From the NCBI GenBank assembly GCA_016795065.1, contig JAEUIU010000062.1, positions 1-35,711 on the forward strand: a DNA stretch of 35,711 bases, written 5' to 3'. The notes below the pieces were generated by a model. It did not search any database. It saw nothing but the letters and a program-made list of their open reading frames with translations, and was not told the origin of the DNA. The translations under genes and the position numbers were made by a program. Positions 1 through 11,774 of the stretch are shown in pieces. The DNA is from Phycisphaerae bacterium (lineage in GTDB: Bacteria; Planctomycetota; Phycisphaerae; Phycisphaerales; SM1A02). Numbering within the stretch: position 1 is the stretch's first letter; every line of letters starts with the position of its first letter.

Positions 1-139
1 TCTCCCGCGCAGCGGGGGAGGTGTCGGCGCAGCCGACGGAGGGGGCTTCGCGCGGCGAATCCGGCATGCCAGGCCCCCTCTGTCAGCTGCGCTGACATCT
101 CCCCCGCCGCTGCGCGTCGGGGGAGAGCAGAGACCGCCC
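1..139. repeat. Large palindromic intergenic repeat, copy 1
   Basis: The left arm reads CTCCCGCGCAGCGGGGGAGG followed by GTGTCGGCGCAGCCGACGG. The right arm, near 72-126, is its imperfect reverse complement (GCCCCCTC...CTGACATCTCCCCC...GGGGGAGAG). Each arm also contains its own small hairpin, so the whole can fold into a long branched stem. The unit is repeated almost unchanged starting 139 bp later. It lies downstream of the DUF1501 gene and contains no convincing gene. It looks like a dispersed REP/MITE-like element that could also act as a transcription terminator. That family label is inference; the palindrome and the repetition are directly visible. Confidence 0.8.
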
Positions 140-276
140 TCTCCCGCGCAGCGGGGGAGGTGTCGGCGCAGCCGACGGAGGGGGCTTCGCGCGGCGAATC
201 CGGCATGCCCCAAGCCCCCTCTGTCATTCGACGGAGCTCATGACATCTCCCCCGCCGCTGCGCGTCGGGAGAGAGC
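140..276. repeat. Large palindromic intergenic repeat, copy 2
   Basis: This is a second copy of the 1-139 element in direct orientation. The left arm is identical. The differences are in the centre (GCATGCCCCAAGCCCC instead of GCATGCCAGGCCCC) and in the right arm, where TGTCATTCGACGGAGCTCATGACA replaces TGTCAGCTGCGCTGACA in two short blocks. That change alters a sub-hairpin yet keeps self-complementary ends (TGTCAT/ATGACA), which suggests selection or a mechanism that maintains the stem. The copy ends about 50 bp before the DUF1501 stop codon. Confidence 0.8.
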
Positions 277-325
277 GGAGGTCACCGCCCTCCCCAATCC
301 ACGTCGAGCGAAAGCTTGCCTCTCC

Positions 326-1438
326 CTACCCGAACACCCGCGACAGGTCGCTTCCCGGTGCGTGGGCACGCAGCACCGGCAGGATCACATCGCGCAGGTC
401 GGTCGTGACCGGCACGTCGCCGGGCCCGGTGAGGGCGTCGGCGTCGAGCGATGTGAATCCGCGATGGAGTCCTACCCCGCCGGGAAGCTCGCCGTTGATC
501 GGGTCGCCGATCACGAAGGCGACCGATCCCGCCCCGTGGTCGGTGCCGAAGCTGGTGTTCTCGGCGACGCGGCGGCCGAACTCGGTCATCGCGATGATGG
601 TGACGCGCGCCCGCGCTTCCCCGAGGTCGTTGAGGAAGGCGGCGATCGAATCGGCGAGATCCTCGATGAGCGAGCCGATCGCCGCGGACTGGACGAAGTG
701 CGTGTCCCATCCGAGCGCGCCGCCGACGGCATCCACCGTCGTCGCAACAAGTCCGACATCGGCCCTGATGAGTTTGGCGACCTCGCGCAGCCCGCGGCCG
801 AGCACCGTGTCGGGGTAGACCTTGCCGCCCTCGTCGCCCGTGGCTCGCAGGACTCGCAATCGTCGTTCCGCCTCGAGCGTCGCCCGACCTGCCGCCCCAA
901 GCGCCGACGCGTCCAATTCGTAGAGACCGCGTAGCGAGTCGAGCACTCGTTGGTCGTCGCCCGCCAGGTCGAAATCGCTGACTTGCTGAAGGACGACGCC
1001 GCCGGGCGCCCCGCGGAGCGACTCGGGCAATGTTGTACCGATCGCGACCGTGCCGAGCGGTCCGGGGGCCTGCGTGCGGGCGCGAAGATAGCGAGCCAGC
1101 CAACCGGCTCCGGGCTGGCCGCCATGCTCAAGGAAATCTTGGGCCTCGAAGTGACTGTGGGAGGTATCCGTCGTTCCGGCACCGGTCACGACGCGCATCG
1201 CCCCGCGCTCCCAATGCGGCATGAGCGAGCGCATCCGGGCGTGCAATCCGAAGACGCCATCGAGATCGATTACGTCGCTCTTGGCGACGGCAAGCGTCGG
1301 CCTCGCCCGGTGGTAGCCGTCCATCGCGTGCGGCGGCACGATCGACAGGCCATCGGCCCCGCCGCGCAGGAAGACGACCACCAGCGTGTTCTCGCCGGCG
1401 CGGTTCCCGTCAATGGCATCAGTTCGTGTCACGCGCAT
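326..1438 (-). CDS. DUF1501 family protein
   Basis: The 370-aa product matches the DUF1501 family, alkaline-phosphatase-superfamily-like proteins of unknown role that are abundant in Planctomycetota and usually encoded beside DUF1800. Visible family hallmarks are an early LVVVFLRGGADGLS strand, a DTSHSHFEAQDFLEHG segment, and a C-terminal half with TIIAMTEFGRRVAENTSFGTD and a DHGAGSVAFVIG stretch. Unlike many homologues it shows no Tat or Sec signal at the N-terminus. The start is supported by GGAGG five bases upstream of the ATG. It follows the DUF1800 gene by 15 bp on the same strand, so the two are almost certainly co-transcribed. The biochemical function is unknown. Confidence 0.9.
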   Translation of the reverse strand: MRVTRTDAIDGNRAGENTLVVVFLRGGADGLSIVPPHAMDGYHRARPTLAVAKSDVIDLDGVFGLHARMRSLMPHWERGAMRVVTGAGTTDTSHSHFEAQDFLEHGGQPGAGWLARYLRARTQAPGPLGTVAIGTTLPESLRGAPGGVVLQQVSDFDLAGDDQRVLDSLRGLYELDASALGAAGRATLEAERRLRVLRATGDEGGKVYPDTVLGRGLREVAKLIRADVGLVATTVDAVGGALGWDTHFVQSAAIGSLIEDLADSIAAFLNDLGEARARVTIIAMTEFGRRVAENTSFGTDHGAGSVAFVIGDPINGELPGGVGLHRGFTSLDADALTGPGDVPVTTDLRDVILPVLRAHAPGSDLSRVFG

Positions 1439-1453
1439 GGGACCTCCGAGAAC

Positions 1454-2923
1454 TCAGTGCCATTGGAACGCCGGACTTGCCAACGCGACAGCAACGGGAT
1501 TGCCCGAGTCGCGCACCAGGTCCAGCTCTCGCGCGGTCGGTGTCCGACCGAAGAGATGGGCCACCTGCCGATCGAGTGAGCCCGTGATTCGCTCGAACTC
1601 CTTGACGTCGATGCGCGTCCCAGGCAGGCGACCATGACTCAGCCCGACCGCGAGATTCCATCGCCAGAAGAGGGAACCGATCCACGGTTCGGCCTCCAAC
1701 GGATAGCCGTCGGGCGTCGGATACTCACTCGGCGCCTGACCCATCCTCCGCAGGGCCTCGATCAGGGCCTCGCCCCCATCGGTCTCGGCGCCGGTCGCAC
1801 GCAGCGCGCTCACCAGGTACCGGAACGGGCGCTTGAAGATCGTTCCGCGCGACGCGGTGAACTCCGGTGTCGCAAGGAGCGCACGCAGGACCGTCGGGAT
1901 GTGGCCGCCGGAGGTGCGGAACGCCTCGGCCACCGCGGCGATCGCGGCGCTCGGAGCGGGGTCGGCGATGAACGCCCGACAGAGCCGCCGGGCGAGGTAG
2001 CGGGCCGTCGACGGGTGCGAACAGAGGATGTCCAGCAGCCGCTCAAGATCCTCCGCGCCACCGCCCGCGGGGATTGTCACGCCGAGCACTTCCTTTGCTC
2101 GTTGATCGTGTCGCTCGGGCTCGAAGGCGACCCGCGAGACGCGCCCGAGCCAGAACTGGTGCCCGTAGGTCCAGCCGGAGAGGCACCGCGCCGCCTCGAG
2201 GACGTCGTGTTGGGTGTAGCCGCCGTCGACGCCCAAGGTGTGCAGCTCTAACAGTTCGCGCGCATAGTTCTCGTTGGGCCGGTCCTCGGGATGCACGACC
2301 TTGTTGTCGTGGCCGTCGAGATAGACCAGCATCGCCGGGCTTGTGGCGCTGGCGCGGATGAGATCGCGGAAGCGTCCCATCGCGTGCGGTCGGATGACTT
2401 CGAGTTCGTCCGCGAAGCGCATCCATCGACACTCGCCCTTGAAGGCAACAATGTTGAGGTGATCGGTCCAGAACTCGACCATCACCTCGCGGAGTTGTCG
2501 CTTCGAATGGACCGCCCGGAGGATGCGTGATCGCCCGAGGGCATGGAGCATCTCTTCGGGAGAGAATTCGTAGTGCTCGCCTCGCGGCTCGCTGAGCGGC
2601 TCGATGCCGGCGAGGCGCCAATCGCAGCGTGTGTCGTCGATGGAGTCCGGAGCGAGTTGGGCCGCTAGAAACGCGTCGATACCTCTGGCCTCGATCACGC
2701 TCCGGTCGCCGAGGCGCGGGCCGAAGGTGATGCGATTCAGGACATGGGTGAGGGCATCGATCTCGCTCTCACCCGGCGGCGCGAAGGGCGCATCCTCAGC
2801 ACCGAGGGCGAGGTCAGCCACGCCGTTCTCAAGGCGCCGGCAGCCCTGGCCGAAGAGGCCCAGCGCCGCGAGCGTGCCGAACACGCCAACGCCCTTGACG
2901 AAACTCCGCCGCGTCGTGGTCAT
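1454..2923 (-). CDS. DUF1800 family protein with Tat-like signal
   Basis: The 489-aa protein belongs to DUF1800, a family of unknown biochemistry that is typically paired with DUF1501. The N-terminus TTRRSFVKGVGVFGTLAALG has a twin-arginine motif followed by a hydrophobic stretch. It is followed by a Gly-Cys (QGC) that could be a lipid-attachment site. Family segments visible are HVLNRITFGPR, MVEFWTDHLNI, DRPNENYARELLELHTLG, GYTQHDVLEAARCLSGWTYG and a C-terminal WNLAVGLSHGRL region. GGAGA lies seven bases upstream of the ATG. Export together with the downstream DUF1501 protein is plausible, although that partner lacks its own signal. What the pair does outside the cytoplasm is not known. Confidence 0.9.
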   Translation of the reverse strand: MTTTRRSFVKGVGVFGTLAALGLFGQGCRRLENGVADLALGAEDAPFAPPGESEIDALTHVLNRITFGPRLGDRSVIEARGIDAFLAAQLAPDSIDDTRCDWRLAGIEPLSEPRGEHYEFSPEEMLHALGRSRILRAVHSKRQLREVMVEFWTDHLNIVAFKGECRWMRFADELEVIRPHAMGRFRDLIRASATSPAMLVYLDGHDNKVVHPEDRPNENYARELLELHTLGVDGGYTQHDVLEAARCLSGWTYGHQFWLGRVSRVAFEPERHDQRAKEVLGVTIPAGGGAEDLERLLDILCSHPSTARYLARRLCRAFIADPAPSAAIAAVAEAFRTSGGHIPTVLRALLATPEFTASRGTIFKRPFRYLVSALRATGAETDGGEALIEALRRMGQAPSEYPTPDGYPLEAEPWIGSLFWRWNLAVGLSHGRLPGTRIDVKEFERITGSLDRQVAHLFGRTPTARELDLVRDSGNPVAVALASPAFQWH

Positions 2924-2969
2924 GGTGCGGTCTCCGAGTGCCGAACGGAAGGCGATCCGCGACGACGCG

Positions 2970-3461
2970 TCAGATCAGGGCGGAGCTGGCGGGCGCCTTC
3001 GCCCGCGGGCCGACCAGACACCCGACGCCACAGGCGAGCGTCAGCGGCAGGGCCACGAACCATCCCAACAGGGGCAACATCCAGGTCAGCGTGACCAGAC
3101 CCGCACCGCGGGCGACCTCATGCCAACGGGCGGTGCCGTCCAAATCGCGGCGCCCGACATGCAGGGCGATCGCGCTCATGCCGACCAAGGCGATGAAGAG
3201 CCAACTGAGACCTAACAGGACGCCCGCAAACTTGAGCACGCCGTTAGGAAGCGCCATCAGGATGATCGCCCCGGTCACCCACGGGGCACTGATGGCCAAG
3301 CCGATCAGCGCTGTCACGACGGGTCGCTGGGCAAGCTTCGCCCGTCCCCGCTCCGCGGTCCCAGGGAGGATCGCGTAGCCGCAGGCCGAGTAACCGACGA
3401 CAACGAGGAGGATGCCGATGTGCACCCACAGCCAGGCACTGACGACAGCGGACGTGATCAT
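2970..3461 (-). CDS. Small four-TM membrane protein, unknown function
   Basis: The 163-aa hydrophobic protein has about four membrane segments: WLWVHIGILLVVVGYSACGY, VVTALIGLAISAPWVTGAII, VLKFAGVLLGLSWLFIALVG and LTWMLPLLGWFVALPLTLAC. Charged linkers separate them. I place the start at the ATG at 3461 because a GGAG motif sits about ten bases upstream; a longer reading from 3518 adds a non-hydrophobic leader without support. It lies between the ActP-like symporter and DUF1800 on the same strand. I do not recognise the family. A role with the neighbouring symporter is only a guess from position. Confidence 0.7.
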   Translation of the reverse strand: MITSAVVSAWLWVHIGILLVVVGYSACGYAILPGTAERGRAKLAQRPVVTALIGLAISAPWVTGAIILMALPNGVLKFAGVLLGLSWLFIALVGMSAIALHVGRRDLDGTARWHEVARGAGLVTLTWMLPLLGWFVALPLTLACGVGCLVGPRAKAPASSALI

Positions 3462-3568
3462 GGGACGAATCTCCGGTGGGCCGGATCCATCCAACGCGAC
3501 CGCGTTGTCGACGGCCACACGCCGGTCGACTGGGTCACGCGAATCCCGGTCCTCGTTGGGATTCTCGC

Positions 3569-5341
3569 CTAGGCCCTTGCCGCTTTTGCACGAGTCAGGA
3601 GTGAAATCGCCACCAAAGTCAGAAAGCCGAGCGGGATGGTGACGAGCGCGGGCTGGCTGAAGGGCACCGGCGACATCCCCGCCGCATCTGCGGCCGAGAA
3701 TCCGTAGACCTTCTCCATCGCGTCGGGCGAGAGAAGCACCCAGCCCAGCGACGCGATCAGTCCGACCATGATCGCCCCAATCACTCCTTGCCGCGTCGTG
3801 CCCTTCCAGAAGAGGAGCATCACCAGGGCCGGCAGGTTCGCGCTGGCGGCGATGTTGAACGCCCAGCCGACCAGGAAGCTAACGTTGAGTTGGGCGAAGA
3901 GGATGCCCAGCACCATCGCCCCACCGCCCAGGACGACCGAGGCGACCTTGGCGTAGGCAACTTTCGCGGCATCATCGCGCACCCACCCGAGGGTGTTGCC
4001 GAGAAGGTCGTGGGCGACGGCACCAGCGCCGGCCAGGACGAGACCGCTCACCGTTCCCAGCACCGTCGTGAACGCAATCGCCGAGATGATCGCGAAGAGC
4101 GTTTCCGAGAAGCTCCGCGCCAGAAGCGGCGCGCTCATGTTCGAATCGGTCGGGTCGAGCGCCCCGCTGGTCATCGCACCAAGGCCCAGGTACAGCGTCA
4201 GCACGTAGAAGAAACCGATCGCCACGATGCCGACCACGGTGCTCTTGCGGGCGGCGCTTGCGTTCGGCACCGTGTAATAGCGAATGAGGATGTGCGGGAG
4301 GCTCGCCGTGCCGCAGAAGAGGGCGAGCATCAGCGAGAGGATGTCGAGCTTCTTCGAAAGCTGCTCGCCGCGCAGCCCCTTGAAGGTCGGACTTGCTCCC
4401 GGCAAGAGGAGATCCGAGCCCTTCTGCACCACGGGCTCGAACCTCGACGTCGGATGTTCGACCTCGGGCGGCCGCACCTCCCGCTTCGACCAAGTCACGA
4501 TCTCGCTGTCCATGAAGGCCGCGAGATAGGCGACCGGCCCGAGCGGCCCGGTGCGTTCGACATCACCGGGCAATCGCGAGACCGACCCGAATCCGACGCC
4601 GTGCCGCGACCGCAGTTTCGAGTCAAGCCGGTTGGTTGCGGAGGCGGGCTCACCGTTGATGAGCACGGTCCCGTCGGCAAGCACGGTTCGCGTCTGGGCC
4701 TCGGGCACCCCGCCGGGCGGGACGGCCAGCCCGCGCCAGAGGATCATCGACACGAGGACCGTGCAGAAGACGACCAGCAGCGAACCCTTGATGAACTGGA
4801 CCCACGTCGTCGAGACCATGCCCGCGGTGACCACGATCATGGTCACGGTCACGCCGACGATGAGAACACCGGCCCAGTGCGGGAGTCCAAGAAGCGGCTT
4901 GATGAGCACGCCGGCGCCGACCATCTGCGGAATCAGATAGAAGACGCTCACCACCAGCGTCGAGATTGCCGCAGCGGTCTTGATGCCCTTGCTTCCGAAC
5001 TTGGCGTCGAGGGCATCGGCAAAGGTGTACTTGCCCAAGCGACGGATCGGCTCGGCGATGACGAAGAGGGCGACGATCCAGCCCGCGAGGTAGCCGATCG
5101 AATAGAGGAAGCCGTCGTAACCATAGAAGGCGATCATCCCGCAGATGCCGAGGAAGCTCGCTGCGCTGAGATAGTCGCCCGCGAAGGCGATGCCGTTCAC
5201 GAACCAGCCGACCTGCCCGTGAGCCGCGAAGTAGCCGCCCGCCGACTTCGCCTTGCGGCCAAGCCAGAACGAGAGGGCCAACACCGACGCGACAAAAAGC
5301 GAGAAGACGACGAGGGCGATCGGGCTCGAGTCGTGGCTCAC
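3569..5341 (-). CDS. actP: ActP-like sodium:solute (acetate) symporter
   Basis: The 590-aa inner-membrane transporter belongs to the sodium:solute symporter family and most resembles the cation/acetate symporter ActP. The start reads SFWLGRKAKSAGGYFAAHGQ, followed by NGIAFAGDYLSAASFLG, which matches the conserved first helices of this family. GTASLPHILIRYYTVPNASA is the typical loop before the later helices. Substrate assignment to acetate is from family resemblance and from the DUF485 gene immediately upstream, the usual yjcH-actP arrangement. The start codon overlaps the DUF485 stop by four bases (ATGA). A hydrophilic loop around residues 207-332 is clearly longer than in E. coli ActP, which accounts for the length. 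Confidence 0.88.
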   Translation of the reverse strand: MSHDSSPIALVVFSLFVASVLALSFWLGRKAKSAGGYFAAHGQVGWFVNGIAFAGDYLSAASFLGICGMIAFYGYDGFLYSIGYLAGWIVALFVIAEPIRRLGKYTFADALDAKFGSKGIKTAAAISTLVVSVFYLIPQMVGAGVLIKPLLGLPHWAGVLIVGVTVTMIVVTAGMVSTTWVQFIKGSLLVVFCTVLVSMILWRGLAVPPGGVPEAQTRTVLADGTVLINGEPASATNRLDSKLRSRHGVGFGSVSRLPGDVERTGPLGPVAYLAAFMDSEIVTWSKREVRPPEVEHPTSRFEPVVQKGSDLLLPGASPTFKGLRGEQLSKKLDILSLMLALFCGTASLPHILIRYYTVPNASAARKSTVVGIVAIGFFYVLTLYLGLGAMTSGALDPTDSNMSAPLLARSFSETLFAIISAIAFTTVLGTVSGLVLAGAGAVAHDLLGNTLGWVRDDAAKVAYAKVASVVLGGGAMVLGILFAQLNVSFLVGWAFNIAASANLPALVMLLFWKGTTRQGVIGAIMVGLIASLGWVLLSPDAMEKVYGFSAADAAGMSPVPFSQPALVTIPLGFLTLVAISLLTRAKAARA

Positions 5342-5634
5342 GACGTTGGGCTCCCGTCACCATGTCGATAGGTGAACATCGCGACGCCGGCCAGGATCAC
5401 CGCGATCAGGATGAGTCCCATGCCGTACGCGACGGCCACGTTGACGCCGCCGATGACGCGAATCGCCAGCGTCTCCGGCGAGAAGGCGGTCAGCCCCATG
5501 AAGCCTGCGTAAAGCAGGAAGTACACGGCGAAGAGGACGAGGTCAGCTCGATGGGCCGGCGGCGCAGCGCTCGACCGCGCCGCGTCCCCGCGCCCGCCGT
5601 CACGTTGGGTCTGGCTCGCTCCTCTGTCGTCCAT
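5338..5634 (-). CDS. yjcH: DUF485 membrane protein (YjcH-like)
   Basis: The 98-aa protein has two predicted membrane helices, LVLFAVYFLLYAGFMGLTAF and VAYGMGLILIAVILAGVAMF, after a polar N-terminus of about 30 residues. This is the size and layout of DUF485/YjcH proteins, which are encoded directly upstream of acetate symporters; their role is unclear but presumed accessory to transport. The stop overlaps the actP start (ATGA), indicating translational coupling. The gene begins 33 bp after the RND pump gene on the same strand, so read-through from the efflux operon is possible. No strong Shine-Dalgarno motif is visible. Confidence 0.82.
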   Translation of the reverse strand: MDDRGASQTQRDGGRGDAARSSAAPPAHRADLVLFAVYFLLYAGFMGLTAFSPETLAIRVIGGVNVAVAYGMGLILIAVILAGVAMFTYRHGDGSPTS

Positions 5635-5667
5635 GCGGGGAGTATCGCATGGTCCCGGTTCGATGCG

Positions 5668-8817
<3,150 letters not shown>

Positions 8818-8819
8818 GC

Positions 8820-10316
8820 TCAGGCGGCTCCGTTGGAAGGGACGTCGGCGATGCCGGCGGTCGCGGCGCCGGGTGGTGCGGCAATGTGGATGAACGGCGA
8901 CGTCGGAAGCGGCGCGGTCGGAGGCTCGGGCGGTGCGGGCAGGCCCAATGTCCCCTCGCCGAGCGTGCCGACGGCCCGCAAGAGAGCGAGCGCGGCGATC
9001 TTTCGCTCGGCCTCGACGCGGGCCAATTCGAGTTGGGCGCTGAGCAGCGAATCCTGGGCGACGAGCCTTTCGAGGTTCGTGCCGAGTCCCGCCGAATAGC
9101 TGCCGTCGGCCTGCCGCAGCGTCTCACCGGCAAGCACCACCAGATGTCGGAACTCGTCGACCCGCGCAGCGACCGATTGCACGCGCTGGTGGGCCTGTTC
9201 GACATCGGCCGCAACCGTCCGCCGAGCAAGGCTGAGTTCCAGGAGCGACTCGCGAAAGCGCGACCACGCCGCCCGAACGTCGGCCTCGATGCGACCCGCC
9301 GAGAAGATCGGAATCTCTACCGTGAGGACCGCGAGCCAATCGCGCTCGGCGGGAATCGACTGGCGGGTCAGGAAGTACTCGAGGTTGACTGAGACGCTCG
9401 GGGCATAGCGACCGATCTCGGCATCGACCCTTCGCCTGGCCGATCGCACCGAATCCTCGGCCGCCCGAAGATCCAGTCGATGCGCGGCAGACGCTGCGAG
9501 AAGCGACTCCATGCTCGGCAACTCCGGCGGCGTCCAACCATCGCTCAGGGTTCGACCGGAAATCGGCTCATCGGTGAGAAGCGCCAGGGCAGTGCGGGCG
9601 TTGCGGGAAACCTGCTGGGCCTCGAGGAGCGTCGCCCGCGTAAGCGAGACCTGGGCCTCGATTTGGGCGACATCAAGCGGTCGGGCAAGTCCGACCTCGT
9701 TGCGGGCCTCAACATCGCGCAGGCGTTCCTCCTGAAGCCGCACCGACGACTCGAGCACCTCGATGAGTCGGTCAGCCGCCCACGCCGTGTAGTAGGCCTG
9801 GGCCGTCTCAAGAAGAAGCGCTTCACGCAAGTCCAGGAGAAGCCAACGCACCACGTCGGCGTCGAACTCGGCGCTCTGGACGTCGGCGAAATCGCTCATC
9901 CCCGTAAGGAGGTCGTATTGGGCGACCGGGCCGGCATCGAAGGTGGTTCGTCGCCCGCCGCTGTCCTCGCCATCATGGGCATTGAGCACCGCGCCGAAGT
10001 CGAGGGTCGGCAGGAGCGCCGCGCCTCGCCGCTGCCGTTCGGCGAGGGCTTGCACATGCCGCTCCCCCGCCACTGCGAGCCGTTCGTTTCGAAGCACGGT
10101 GCATGCGAGCGCCTGTTCAAGGGAAAGCGGCGCGTCGGGCGACTCCGATGAGGCAGTCACGACCGGGGCGTATGCATCACGATAGAGATCGACGTCTGCC
10201 TGCTGGTCGGTAGCGCACGCGCCAAGGAGCAGGGTGACGAAGGTCGTGCTGATGATGGTGACCAGGCAACACGCGACGCGCGAGGCGGTTCGCCTGCAAG
10301 AGCCGAGGCAACTCAT
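8820..10316 (-). CDS. TolC/OprM-like outer-membrane efflux lipoprotein
   Basis: The 498-aa protein is the outer-membrane channel partner of the RND pump. A hydrophobic leader ends in the lipobox LLGAC with Cys34, so it is predicted to be a lipoprotein of the OprM/NodT type. The body consists of the two long alpha-helical repeats of the family, for example VQSAEFDADVVRWLLLDLRE and RDVEARNEVGLARPLDVAQI, the latter being the typical helix-beta transition. It is the first gene of a minus-strand run and is two bases upstream of the pump gene. The periplasmic adaptor gene is divergent, with only 39 bp between the two start codons. Confidence 0.9.
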   Translation of the reverse strand: MSCLGSCRRTASRVACCLVTIISTTFVTLLLGACATDQQADVDLYRDAYAPVVTASSESPDAPLSLEQALACTVLRNERLAVAGERHVQALAERQRRGAALLPTLDFGAVLNAHDGEDSGGRRTTFDAGPVAQYDLLTGMSDFADVQSAEFDADVVRWLLLDLREALLLETAQAYYTAWAADRLIEVLESSVRLQEERLRDVEARNEVGLARPLDVAQIEAQVSLTRATLLEAQQVSRNARTALALLTDEPISGRTLSDGWTPPELPSMESLLAASAAHRLDLRAAEDSVRSARRRVDAEIGRYAPSVSVNLEYFLTRQSIPAERDWLAVLTVEIPIFSAGRIEADVRAAWSRFRESLLELSLARRTVAADVEQAHQRVQSVAARVDEFRHLVVLAGETLRQADGSYSAGLGTNLERLVAQDSLLSAQLELARVEAERKIAALALLRAVGTLGEGTLGLPAPPEPPTAPLPTSPFIHIAAPPGAATAGIADVPSNGAA

Positions 10317-10355
10317 CGTTCACTCGCTACTATCAGGACTCGGCTCGAGGGAAAC

Positions 10356-11774
10356 ATGTCCTTCTCACAACGCATTGCTCTTTCGTTCCGGCTTCCCTTG
10401 AGGGCCCGGCGTTTCCTCGTGCGAACGACGCAGGGACTTCGCATCCGACCGGATGCCGAGAGCGGATGCTATCCCTCCCGCGACACGCTCGCCCCCGCGA
10501 AGGTCCCGAGCCCGTCCGCGTTCCTTGCCTTCCTCGGCTGCATCGCGATCGCATTGCCTTCCTGTGGTCCTGCACAGTCTCCGGCGGGAGGCGCCGCCCA
10601 GCGACCGCAAGCCGCCCCGATCGAGGTCTCCGTGGTTCCGATCCGACGGGCCGAGGCGATCAGGACCGTCGATGTCACCGGGACGCTCTTTGGCGACATC
10701 GACACGACCGTCGCCGCGAAGGTCGCCGGGCGGATCGTGAAGCTGCATGTCGATCTCGGCGTAGCGGTTTCAACCGGCGACACGCTCGCCGAAATTGAGA
10801 CCCGCGATTATGAACTGGAACTCACCCAGCGCGAGCGCACCGTTCGAGTGACACTGTCCCAGCTCGGACTCGGCGAGGAACTGCCCGCCGGGTTCGAGCC
10901 CTCGATGGTCCCCTCGGTTCGCCAGCGACGCTCCGAGGCCGACAACGCCAAGGCGAAGTTCGATCGGGCCCAGCGCCTCTTCGAGCAGAAGCCGCCGCTC
11001 ATCGCCGAACAGGATCTGGCTGACCTGCGCACCGCCTGGGAGATGGCCCGCGAGGCCACCGAGGTCGCGCTTCTCGAAGCCCAGTCGCTGGTCGCCCGTG
11101 CCGCTGCCGAACGGGCGGCGGTCGAGATCGCGAGGCAACGCCTGCATGATGCGACCATCGTCGCCCCCACCGGTGAGCAAGGCGAAAGGCGACAGTTCCG
11201 GGTCGCCCAACGCATGGTCTCGATCGGCGAGCTGATGTCGATCGGGACGCCGATGTTCTCGCTTGTGGCGACCGATCCGATCCGCTTTCGGGCGACGGTG
11301 CCGGAGCGATTCTCCAGCGCGATTGCCGTCGGCCAATCCGCGACGATTGCACTCGAAGCGGATTCGTCCGCCTCGGCAGGTGCTGCGGGGACCACCGGAA
11401 CGGTGACGCGCATCGCCCCGCGCGTCGACGAGCGAAGCCGGAGTTTCGAGGTGGAGATCACCCTCGCCAATCCGGACGGCCGCCTGAAGCCCGGCGCGTT
11501 CGCCCGCGGTGGGATCCAGATCCGCCGCGACGCGAACGTCGCCTTCGTGCCCAGCGCCGCAGTGGTCACTTTTGCGGGCGTGCAACGGGTCTTCAGCGTG
11601 CGTGACGGGAAGGCCGTCGCCCATCGAATCCGCACCGGCCAAGAGGTCGACGGTCTGATCGAGGTGATCGGCGATTTGGACGTGACCGAGGTCGTCGCGT
11701 CCGGCGCGGCCGGGCTCGGCCAGGATGCCCCGGTCACGGTGCGGGCGTCCGCGCCGGCGCCGTCAGCTCCCTAA
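10356..11774 (+). CDS. Periplasmic adaptor (membrane fusion protein) of RND system
   Basis: The 472-aa product is a HlyD/AcrA-type adaptor linking the pump to the outer-membrane channel. The lipoyl half-motif [20 protein letters not shown] is clear near residues 115-140. A coiled-coil hairpin follows ([20 protein letters not shown] and onward), then the second lipoyl half and the beta-barrel domain ([20 protein letters not shown]). A probable lipobox, ALPSC, has its cysteine only at residue 70, far from the ATG. No later ATG exists in frame; a GTG at 10419 would shorten the leader by 21 residues. The gene ends by overlapping the convergent ABC exporter gene by 12 bp. Confidence 0.9.
   Translation: MSFSQRIALSFRLPLRARRFLVRTTQGLRIRPDAESGCYPSRDTLAPAKVPSPSAFLAFLGCIAIALPSCGPAQSPAGGAAQRPQAAPIEVSVVPIRRAEAIRTVDVTGTLFGDIDTTVAAKVAGRIVKLHVDLGVAVSTGDTLAEIETRDYELELTQRERTVRVTLSQLGLGEELPAGFEPSMVPSVRQRRSEADNAKAKFDRAQRLFEQKPPLIAEQDLADLRTAWEMAREATEVALLEAQSLVARAAAERAAVEIARQRLHDATIVAPTGEQGERRQFRVAQRMVSIGELMSIGTPMFSLVATDPIRFRATVPERFSSAIAVGQSATIALEADSSASAGAAGTTGTVTRIAPRVDERSRSFEVEITLANPDGRLKPGAFARGGIQIRRDANVAFVPSAAVVTFAGVQRVFSVRDGKAVAHRIRTGQEVDGLIEVIGDLDVTEVVASGAAGLGQDAPVTVRASAPAPSAP

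Noticed and set aside
10441..10456. Second CATCCG/CGGATG palindrome (GCATCCG AC CGGATGC) in the adaptor gene
   Set aside because: Spacing between arms is 2 bp instead of 6, and it lies in coding sequence without a promoter; likely chance.
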